From Fragilariopsis cylindrus CCMP1102 (taxonomy: Eukaryota; Bacillariophyta; Bacillariophyceae; Bacillariales; Bacillariaceae), in contig FMBT01000290.1 in assembly GCA_900095095.1 (NCBI GenBank), positions 248,001 to 312,000 on the forward strand: 64,000 bases of DNA. The letters are read 5' to 3'. The translations under genes were made by a program, and so were the position numbers. This document shows positions 55,250 to 64,000 of this stretch, piece by piece. The notes beneath the pieces are model-generated. The model saw nothing but the letters and a program-made list of their open reading frames with translations. It did no database searches and was not told the origin of the DNA. Within the stretch, counting starts at the first letter, position 1. Each line of letters starts with the position of its first letter.

Positions 55250-57012
55250 CTATATCCTCCCTCTCACAACACAATCCTTGTAGTTTGATAGAAACTCAAT
55301 GATCGTCTCTTCTGTGATATCTTGTTCGTCGCTTACATAGTAGTTTCCATCATTGGGTATATCCAACAATACCATTGATGGCAAATCTCCGATGGTTCCC
55401 AAGTTACAGGCATTTCTTATGTTAGAACAAAGCGCTGCATCGGCGTTACAGGCCCAATAAAATTTAACCAACTCGTCGTCACTTCTGTACTCTTCGGCAG
55501 CATCTCGTACCGCATATTCGATATCCATTTGCTCTTCTTCATCGCCACCCTCATGAAAAACAACCAGGCACTTATGAGTATTTATATCATCCGTCGTTTT
55601 ACAAAGGTCGCCCCAAGGTTTGGGATAAAATGGAAAATCTGTGATGTAATCTCCATTTTCAATCACTGAACGAACTTCAGAATTGATAACGGGACGGTCA
55701 CCAAAATTATCATCCTCATCGACTGGTCGCGGACCCAGCATGATCAGGGTAGGATATGAAGTGATTTCTAAACGCATCTCAAGACCTTCTCTCGCTTCTG
55801 TATCTTCATATGGAATAGCACAAAATGATGTTCCAGTGATAAATGTATCATAGCTTGCTTGCGATGCATCACCACTGACGAAGAGAAGCTGTTGTGTGAT
55901 TAGAAATAAATAGATTATATACCATGAGAATTATGTTTCACTTCTTTAATGAAAAACTGGGAATAAATTCCTACTAAAGAGCAGTGGAGATTTATCCTCT
56001 TTATTGCATACAGAGTTGATATAGTTACACCAAACGGAGTGTCACATTACTATTCTTTCTTATATTCATATAATACTTACTTCGAAATCTTGTCTCTTCT
56101 TTTTTAGAATGTTATATGCCTTTACCAACCACGGTGTGAATTCTTGAGCAAGTGCATCGGAATGAGATGCAAAGTATAGTAGAATATATTTTTCATCAAG
56201 ATCTATAGTAGGAGAATGATGCACTGATAATGATGATGATCTTGTGTTGTCGATATTAGATACATAATTTTTTGGTAGCAGATCAACAATACGATTCGGT
56301 CTCCAGGGGAAATATTTACCAGTTGGATCTTGTGTAAGTGCATCGACACCTTCTTTGGTTATAATTGTTCCATCCTTATCGATAACTACAAGATGAGGCA
56401 TATTATGAGCCTTTAATGATGCAATAAGCTTCGGTAAAGTCGCTATTGCGTATGGTAGACACCAAAATTGCGACACATTATCCTCTGTATACATATTGTA
56501 ATCTTCCAAACTTCTATCCATAGAAACAAAAATGACTTCAAATTCTTCCTTTACTTTATTATTAAGTTGATGAAATAAATGTAACTTCGGAAGAAACTTC
56601 GAACATGCTGTCCAAGGAAAAAGCATCGACAACAACGAAAATATACTGTGAGTATATACGCCATAACGGCGACAATACAAGTATTCATCCATACCAAAAC
56701 TTACGTTCTGACCAGTGTGCTCCAAAGTATAACACGATCTGTAATAAAAAGTAGAACAGCAAATATGACAACGATGAGCAGAATACATATACATCAACCA
56801 TAAATTACTACTACTGCATTTCATTTTACATGATGTCGAAATAAAAAGGTAAAAAAATAAAAAACAGTATCAACCATCAACCATCAACCGTAGTCTTCTT
56901 TGTCACTCACTCCTTTATTCGTTAATACTTGGACAGGATCCGCTGATATTTCCATGGATGGTTTCACAACTTCATCGCCAAGTAACGTAAAATCAAATTC
57001 TTCTTCTGCCAT
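55250..57012 (-). CDS. Nucleoredoxin-like protein with two thioredoxin folds, no CxxC (4 exons)
   Basis: Exons are 57012-56911, 56738-56705, 56607-56081 and 55888-55250 (phases 0, 1, 0), 433 residues. The tiny 34-base exon 2 encodes IVLYFGAHWSE and joins exon 3 as WSEPCSKFLPKL at residues 43-54; nucleoredoxin and tryparedoxin have WCPPC here. Thus the reactive Cys is Ser and only the resolving Cys remains. EVIFVSMDRSLEDYNMY, FWCLPYA, MPHLVVIDKDGTIITKEGV and DPTGKYFPW confirm the fold. A second domain (ILLYFASHSDALAQEF, LLFVSGDASQASYDTF, EITSYPTLIMLGP) has no CxxC at all. No signal peptide. It may be a redox-inactive binding protein. The exon choice is supported by phase and by restored motifs. 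Confidence 0.82.
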
Positions 57013-57719
57013 TATTTTCTTGAGAAATTCTCCAAAAATTAATAGAATGATATAGCAAATTGTTGAGTTCGTTCGTTCGTTCGTTCGTTCGTTCGTACAG
57101 TAGGAAGTATTTAATTATGTCGACTAGGAAAGTCTCGCGGGTTCATGGACACCAGTCAATTTCCCAAGCTAGAGGAATAGTCAGTCAACAGAGTCAGTCA
57201 CCGGGATTCTTGATCTACCCTTCGACACGCTACGCAAGAAGGCTATCGTTCTGATTCTACCACTCCACAAACAACACCAGCTCTACTAGATCCGAACGTG
57301 AAATAGATCTACTAATAATTCGTATGCACGACTTCTCCCTTCTAAACGCCTGCCGCCACAGTTATTCTCTAATGAAACAATAATCAACCCAATACAAGTA
57401 TGGTAACGGAAGAATGAAATATGTAGTCGTTAGTCGTTAGTCGTTAGTCGTTAGCAAGCAAAATCAAGATTATGATAATACATAACATTTTTTACACATA
57501 CGAATACTGCGCATCATGTTTGTTTTTGCACTTACTATATCCTACGACACATTCAATCACGTGTAATCGACTCACGAAAAAATCTTAGTAATCTTCGCTG
57601 ACTACATTATTACGTTATCTCAAAAGTTCGAAAGGCGTTGTTTTTGAACCTATCGGCACTTGTCGTCTTCGTAGTCATCAGCATTCATTATACTACACTT
57701 GAAGTATATTGTATACAGT
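57013..57719. other. Divergent intergenic region with two microsatellites
   Basis: GTTC is repeated about 7.5 times at 57067-57096. TAGTCGT is repeated four times at 57424-57454. Both lie between the promoters of divergent genes. No gene. Confidence 0.6.
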
Positions 57720-60444
57720 ATGTGGACAAAAGCAGGTACATCATCAGTCTTATATTCGTCGCTCATCGCTTTCCGTCCTATTGCTATCGCTGCATTTACT
57801 CCTGCTTCATCTATCATTGTCGCCGCTCGACCTTCTTTCTCTAGTAGAACTACACGTACCAACCAAATAGCAAGAAGATCCATGACTGATACCACCAAGA
57901 AAGACATTCACGATGCTGATGATCCGTACATTTGGTTAGAGGATGTTGAATCAGAAGAATCTTTATCATTTGCTAAAAGTGCAAATGAAAAATGTCTTGC
58001 TAGCTTAGGTAATCCAACAGGTAATCCAACATACGAGGGTGTTTTGAAAATTCTGGAATCAAAAGATCGGATTGCACATGTAACCAATCATGGACGCGAC
58101 GAAACTTCAGCTACCAGTAATAATCAACGTATTTTTTACAACTTCTGGAAAGATTCCGACCATCCAAAAGGTATATGGAGAAAAACAACAGAAGATGAAT
58201 ATAATAATCCAAAAGATGATCCGGTTTGGACAACAGTATTAGATATTGATGAACTTGCCAAGAAAGATGATATTAGTTGGGTATACAAGGGTGCATCATT
58301 ATTACCACGTGGCCGGGATAGTGATCCAATACATGGTGGGAAACTTGTTACAAGAGCATTGTGTAAATTATCACGTGGTGGATCAGATGCGGTACATTTG
58401 AAGGAATTTGATTTAATTACTCAAGATTTTGTTAGCGCCGATGATGGAGGATTTATTCTACCGGAGGCAAAAATTCGTGCAAGTTATAAATCACGTGATA
58501 TATTACTAGTAGGATCTGATTTTGGTGATGGATCATTGACAGATAGTGGTTATCCAAGAGTAGTCAAGGAATGGAATCGCGGTACATCAATTGATGATGC
58601 ACCTACTGTATTTGAGGGTGAATCAACAGATGTTGCAGTCAATGGATATGTTGCTGATGAAAGGAATTGGGGTGGTAATATATGGCAAGTCCATTCTCGT
58701 AGTATTACATTCTACACCAGTAAATATTGGATGGCAAAATTAACTGAAGATCATTTATTAAAACCAGAAGATCGTCCTACCGATCTTACAGAACCAGAAT
58801 TTAAGGAATTAGAAATTCAAGATGATGCATCCATAGACTATATTGGAAAGATTCTTTTTATTATTCTTAAATCAGATTGGACACCAAATGATAATACCGG
58901 TATAACATACAAACAAGGCTCTGTGATCTATTGTAGTTTTGAGAAGTTTTGGTTGGATGGAAAATCAGCTGTGGATTATACAATCCTTTTTGAACCAACA
59001 GAACAAACTGCATACGAGTACTTTACTGTAACAAAAAACTATCTAATCCTTTCAACGACGGACACTGTCAAGTCAAAATTAGGATTTTATAAACTTGATG
59101 ATTCCGGTACATCCCTATCATTGGTATCAGGTGGAGAAGAAACGGAGGCAAAAATCCGTGCTTGTAGTTGCCGTCCAATTGATTATCGCGAAAGTGATGA
59201 ATTTTGGTTCACAACCAGTGATTATACCACACCAAGTACATTGTATTCAGCTGATGCAAGTAAGATGGAATGCTCAGAATTATCCGATAGTAAGGAAGAA
59301 GATGCATTTATTGTACAAAAACTCAAGACGTTACCTCCTCAGTACGATTCCGATGGTCTATGTATCGAACAAAAGTTTGCAACAAGTAAGGACGGGACAA
59401 AGATTCCATACTTTATGGTACGAAAGTCTGACATTGAGCTTAATGGTAAAAATCCTACTTTACTGTATGGATATGGTGGGTTTGAAATTTCATTAGGACC
59501 TCGTTATATTTCTTCAGTTGGGACGGCTTGGTTAGAACGTGGAGGTGTTTATGTCGAAGCCAATATCCGAGGAGGTATGTGTCAAACTACAATATAAATA
59601 TCATTGTCTATGTTACAATAAATTTGAGATAACAATGATCCGTTTTACGTTTTACTCACTCTTTGTTTCTGCTGCTTTTTCTACTTCTTCATTCTTTCAC
59701 AGGTGGCGAATTTGGACCATCTTGGCACCAAGCGGCTTTGAAAGAGAATCGTAACAAGGCGTATGAAGATTTCATTGCTGTTGGTGAAGATTTGATCGAA
59801 GCTGGAATATGCAAACCCAAGACTTTAGCCGCTCGTGGAGGTAGCAATGGCGGACTACTCGTGGGAAACATGTATGTTATGAGGCCTGACCTTTGGGGAG
59901 CAATTCATTGTGCTGTTCCTCTATTGGATATGAAACGATTTCATACTCTTTTAGCTGGCGCCAGCTGGATGGGTGAATATGGAAATCCAGATGAAGACTG
60001 GGATAATTTCTTACACAAGTACAGTCCGTATCACAATATTGATGCTGACCGTACTTCGTACCCGCCCATGCTTGTAACGACAAGCACAAGGGATGATCGT
60101 GTCCATCCGGGTCACGCTCGAAAAATGGTTAAAAAGCTATGGGATTTGGGCGAAGGAAAAGATTGGCCAGTTCACTACTACGAAAACATAGAAGGTAGGA
60201 GTAGAACTATGTTGTCTAAACCGCCAATGATACATACTGCTATATAATTTGTCACTTAACAGTATTTGAATACGCGAAGTAGAATATTTCACAAAGCTCA
60301 CACTCTTCATTTTTCTACTCAATACGACGCAATGTTGCAGGTGGCCACGGAGGCGCAGCAGATGCAAAACAATCGGCCTTCATGAACGCTCTTGCTTATG
60401 ATTTCATGTTTGACACGTTGTCAAAAAATGCCAAAGGAGTCTAA
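57720..60444 (+). CDS. Prolyl oligopeptidase family serine peptidase (3 exons)
   Basis: Exons are 57720-59574, 59703-60194 and 60341-60444 (both phase 1), 816 residues. Family S9 enzymes cut short peptides through a beta-propeller cap and an alpha/beta-hydrolase domain. The N-terminal DPYIWLEDVESEESLSFA is the family opening motif. The nucleophile motif ARGGSNGGLLVG has Ser at about residue 666, the Asp lies in TSTRDDRVHPGHA, and the His in GGHGGAADAK near 785. Introns split Gly codons, and splicing rebuilds NIRGGGEFGPSWH and ENIEGGHGG. The N-terminus has a hydrophobic stretch and then IAAFTPAS, an A-A-F-x-P junction like the diatom plastid signal. All catalytic residues are present. Confidence 0.92.
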
Positions 60445-60613
60445 GATAGCCTTGGTTAAGTAATATTATAAGGAAAAATTGAGATATGGTGTATCATAAT
60501 ATTGAGGCTAGACCAACTCTTGACATTTTTTAATAATGAACATATAGCAGATTCCTAATAAGAAGATACTCTATAGATCGCATGTTAGAATGATTCCTTT
60601 CATGAGGACTGAA

Positions 60614-62692
60614 CTATCTACTTTTCTCTGCAGTTTCTTGTCTCCATACCGTATCCAACATAGCATGGAAAGCTACCGTTTCTAATTCTTTCTGATCATA
60701 GCTATTAGGGTCGTCACTTGTTTCACATTTTTCAAATACACCTCCCAAAACTTCTAAGCCTTCTGCACGAGCTTTTCGTACGTCTGGTGTTACACTTTGA
60801 TCATTCAAGACCATTTGTGCAGCTTCCTTCACAGTACTCGTTATATCTACTACCGTTTGTTGCCAAAGAAGATCCACAGCCACTTTTTGAAGATGTGAGT
60901 TTTTAAGTGCATCCATTGCCAATTCTTCAAGTTCTTCATCGCCTGCACTCTTATCAATAGCAGTACTGACATGAATATGAAAGTCTCTATTGTCTTTATC
61001 TCCACCGAACTTTAGGTTCTTTTCTATTATTTTATTGGTACCAACCTTCAACGCTTCGCTTTGCTTTTTAGCCCATCTACTAATGGATGGCATACCGATT
61101 CCAGATTCCAACGAGCCAAGAAAATGGATTGCGGAAAATGAATACACCTATATTATATTTAAGTAATTGCGATGTATGATAATGAGCTACCGAATACGCG
61201 AGCTTGATATATATATACATTATATAATCTTGTTTGAATAAACGACAAGGAAAAGTTCGTCTTTTGACGTATTTAAAAAGAATATATCGTACGACGACCA
61301 TGGCACAACACTTAGTAAAATCAATGCACATAAATTTAATTGACTTACCTTTCCAATAACATTAACCAATTCGATTCCATAACTCGCATCGCATAACAAT
61401 CGTACCTGTTCCTCCCAATCTTTCTTCGCAACATCTGGTGTACCATCTTCTGCCCATTTCTGAAGCCTTTCGGCAAGCTTAATAGCAAGACGCGTAACCC
61501 GTCTCTTCTGTAGTAATCTCGATTTGCTCATGGTAAGTTTAGATGATACCTCCGGACCGATCCTAACCGATGAAACAGCTGCGAGTTTACCGATATGATC
61601 ATTGAATTTTTCGGATCCAAACAGGAGTGTATATAACATCATAGGGTCGACATCTGGCCCATTATCGTCTTCATCCCAGAGCCCATCCCTACCGACTCGA
61701 TCATACTTAGCTCGTAACTTGGGATTCATTAGTACAGCGTATGCACGTCCGATCTCTTGAAATTCTGTTTGTGCCTCTGGATTTGCACCTGCACGGTCTG
61801 GAGAATACTTACGTGCGATATTAAAATACCTCCTTTTGATAACACTAGAATCAACATCGGGATCTAGACCAAATTTATCATAATAGTACATATCTTTCAC
61901 CTTATCGTTCCCCTTTTTGGGACGTATATCTTCTGGTAGAGCCATTTCACCTAATATATCTTCATCGTATAATGGTTCACCTTGAATCCAACGTTCTTCC
62001 TCTAATAAAAATGTCTAGTAGAAGAAATGGAAGATGAAACGAGATGCAAAGTTAGAAAGAAAGAAAGAGGAAAAAGCATCCCACGATATTGAAGGGGGAC
62101 TTTCGGTACAACGACACACGAGACAGAACCAATCACCATCAAAGGCAAGTCAAAGTCAACGTACTTGTTCCCATTTACCGGTTGCACCATTCCACCAAAA
62201 TCCTCGTGATGGTGCTATAACAGCGTTAGGAGTAGCCGTAGCGCCCTGAACTATTTGCGATACACCGGTAACTACACCACCTCCAAGAACATTCGCACCC
62301 TGAACCAAACCACAAACGATACCACTTGCTCCACCAGCAATGCCTCCAATAACTCCTGCTTCCTTATGACCTTCAGCACCCGCTACCGTTGGCATAAGCA
62401 CAACAGCTCCACAGGCACCGACCGCACCACGAAGAATATACCCTATACCACTCTGTAATCCTTCTGCGATATGTTTTGGTTTTGCTGTACCCATGATATG
62501 TTCCACTTCAGCATTAGCTAAATCATACTCTTCTTGTTCCTGTTTCGATCTTATCATAGCATCATCATTATCACCAGTGCCACCAGGAATTTCTGATGAT
62601 TCGGTAATATCTTCTTCAAGATCACTATTACTCTTACCCTTGAAGAATTGACTTGATCGCTTACCAAGGCCGAAACTTTTTCTGGTCGTCAT
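60614..62692 (-). CDS. Glycine-zipper plus J-domain plus DnaJ-X protein, SPD in place of HPD (3 exons)
   Basis: Exons are 62692-62165, 62014-61349 and 61147-60614, all phase 0, 575 residues. Residues about 75-165 form a glycine-rich domain (GIGYILRGAVGACGAVVL, VIGGIAGGASGIVCGLVQG, TGVSQIVQGATATPNAV) ending RGFWWNGATGKWEQ. The J-domain is at about 219-285: YYYDKFGLDPDVDSSVIKRR, then IARKYSPDRAGANPEAQ, where the HPD that stimulates Hsp70 reads SPD (residue 247 is Ser). The DnaJ-X domain follows: DASYGIELVNVIGK, a splice, GIGMPSISRW, and VDLLWQQTVVDITSTV. The paralogue on the other strand starts 670 bases away and has the same glycine-zipper domain. The Gly-zipper suggests membrane association; Hsp70 activation is doubtful. 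Confidence 0.85.
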
Positions 62693-63360
62693 TATAATAT
62701 TATGTTATTTGTATTGTGTATATTGTGTATCCAAGCGAAGGGAATATTGCCGACAAAACGATCCTTTCACTGCAACCGGTAGAATGATGTAGTATTAATT
62801 TTTTCAATTATTATTTCTATTATTACTATTACTATTACTATTACTATTGTTAATATTATTATTATTATTGAATTGATCGTTCTTGATGTTGATGGTACCA
62901 ATTTTTGCTCTCTCTCTCTTTTATGCTTTTATGCTCGACAATAAAAGAAAAGAGATAATAGAAATCAATACAACAAATAACTAAAGAGAACTTTTTTCGC
63001 GGACAATTTTCGGCCCATCAACATAGCGGTACTTACGCGACGGGGCAGTAGGATATTAGAGGTAACTAGGACCTACGAAGTACATTGAATATTACATACA
63101 GCTACGACTAAGAAATAAGAGAATGAATCGAAGGAATCGAATCGTACGAAATCATTCTAGTCGAAAACATTTAGTCGTGAAACATTCAACCCGAGCACTA
63201 TCAAGATTCATTCAAGATGGAAAGATTAACCACAAGCGATGATTCTTCTTTCTAACTACTGTATGACAAGATTACACAAATCACAAATCAAGAAAGAGAC
63301 ACAATCAAAATCAACAATAAAAATACAAATACAGGTACAAGTACGAGTACGAAAACAAAG
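62693..63360. promoter_or_regulatory. Head-to-head promoter region of the two paralogues
   Basis: About 670 bases between the ATGs of two divergent paralogous genes. It contains a TAT/TAC-type repeat (about 62815-62850) and a CT run (62911-62919). Both promoters must lie here; no specific motif is identified. Confidence 0.5.
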
Positions 63361-64000
63361 ATGACAGAACAACAACAGCAACAGCAGCAGCGACAGTCGG
63401 AAAATACCAAGAATAATGACGACGCGACGAGCAATAGCACGAGTGGCGACGACAAAAGCAAAGAAAAATCTAAAGAGGAACTTGAAAAGGAACAGATAGA
63501 AGCACAGGAACAATTGACCAGTATGGGGATAAAGATGCATAAAAAACCAAAAAATCTCCAACAGGGATTAATGAATGGTGTATCTAATGTTGTTGCTGGT
63601 GCAGTTGGTGGATTAGGTGTCGCTGTGATTGCACCAACAGTAGGATATGCAGCCGGATCAAAGAAGGGTGGTATTGGCGGTGGCATCCTTGGTGCTACTG
63701 CAGGTGCAGCAGTTGGGGTCCTAGGTGCGGCTGGATTTATTGTTGGCGGAGCTGTCGTCGGCGTGGTCAATGTTGCACGAGGTGTTGCAGCTGTACCACA
63801 ATCTATATCAGCTCCACGGAAAGGAAAATGGTGGAATGAAGCAACTAGTGAATGGGTTTCAACAGATCTCAAAGATATTCAAGTACCCGATAATGACAAT
63901 GATCTACTAGGAGGTATCGAAAAAGATCTAGATAGTAGTACTAATACAAACACGCCATCATCAGTCGGAGGACAAGTCGTCGTCAAAGATATGTACTATT
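63361..64000 (+). CDS. Glycine-zipper / J-domain protein, 5' part (cut by window end)
   Basis: The frame is open from ATG 63361 to the window edge, 213 residues. A Gln run and a Lys/Glu-rich part are followed by a glycine-rich domain at about 65-155 (QQGLMNGVSNVVAGAVGG, GGGILGATAGAAVGVLG, VVGVVNVARGVAAVPQSI) and RKGKWWNEATSEWVS. This matches the order and wording of the minus-strand neighbour (RGFWWNGATGKWEQ). The last residues, VVVKDMYY, match KVKDMYYYDKFGL just before that neighbour's J-domain, so a J-domain is expected beyond the edge. The frame on the opposite strand here is only its shadow. Confidence 0.8.
   Translation, partial: MTEQQQQQQQRQSENTKNNDDATSNSTSGDDKSKEKSKEELEKEQIEAQEQLTSMGIKMHKKPKNLQQGLMNGVSNVVAGAVGGLGVAVIAPTVGYAAGSKKGGIGGGILGATAGAAVGVLGAAGFIVGGAVVGVVNVARGVAAVPQSISAPRKGKWWNEATSEWVSTDLKDIQVPDNDNDLLGGIEKDLDSSTNTNTPSSVGGQVVVKDMYY

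Noticed and set aside
56570-56640. A WTAC motif as active site of the thioredoxin-like protein
   Set aside because: It appears only if the intron is read through. Splicing at the AG just before CATGTTCG gives WSEPC in the correct phase and continues the family motif.
63288-63872. Minus-strand open frame rich in Thr/Pro/Ala
   Set aside because: It is antisense to the glycine-zipper gene starting at 63361, whose forward frame has clear homology to its neighbour.
1-64000. tRNA, rRNA, CRISPR arrays and LTR or virus-like elements
   Set aside because: I looked for tRNA T-loop motifs, spaced direct repeats, long direct terminal repeats and capsid or reverse transcriptase motifs and saw none that hold up.

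Overview
The window looks like nuclear DNA of a diatom or a close stramenopile relative. The signs are short GT-AG introns in compact genes, AT-rich intergenic DNA, long Ser/Asn/Asp/Gln/His runs built from trinucleotide repeats inside reading frames, several N-termini that read as a signal peptide followed by an A-x-A-F-like junction (the diatom plastid import signal), and a basic-plus-acidic protein of a type I know from diatoms. TGA is a normal stop here (for example at 3135-3137 and 48019-48021), so the standard code applies.

Layout. 1-8 kb: the tail of an unknown gene, a membrane-anchored SET-like protein, an Asp/Asn beta-hydroxylase-like protein (-), a small Cys-rich secreted protein between inverted repeats, and a two-exon conserved hypothetical. 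8-12.4 kb: a gene-poor, repeat-rich island with decayed transposase-like sequence, a 1.55-kb element with perfect 100-bp terminal inverted repeats and internal tandem arrays, and a 501-bp TA-flanked MITE. 12.4-27.7 kb: a ubiquitin protease, an ABC half-transporter with a huge disordered N-terminus (-), a Sec23-like COPII coat protein, an Lto1/Yae1 protein (-) and a 58-residue zinc protein. 28-41 kb: two unrecognised membrane proteins, an Mdm35/TRIAP1-like twin CX9C protein (-), a plastid-type phosphatidylglycerophosphate synthase, CCT zeta (-) and a RecQ helicase. 41-52.5 kb: 5-oxoprolinase (-, five exons) divergent from a cytosolic dipeptidase (both fit gamma-glutamyl and dipeptide turnover in the glutathione cycle), a DsbA/FrnE-type selenoprotein (-), a plastid-type fructose-1,6-bisphosphatase and a lineage-specific hypothetical (-). 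53.7-64 kb: a VTT-domain membrane protein (-), a nucleoredoxin-like protein with no intact CxxC (-), a prolyl oligopeptidase, and two head-to-head paralogues that join a glycine-zipper domain to a J-domain.

The strongest observation is the in-frame TGA at 49019-49021. It sits exactly where the first Cys of the CPWC active site of a DsbA/FrnE thiol oxidoreductase belongs, and the protein continues in the same frame for 206 codons. I read this as selenocysteine (U-P-W-C). I could not find a convincing SECIS element by eye. The other main points are the perfect-TIR element, the inverted repeats around the secreted-protein gene, and the divergent glycine-zipper/J-domain pair with SPD in place of HPD.

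Exon borders were chosen by eye from GT-AG sites, reading phase and protein continuity. They have not been checked against transcripts.
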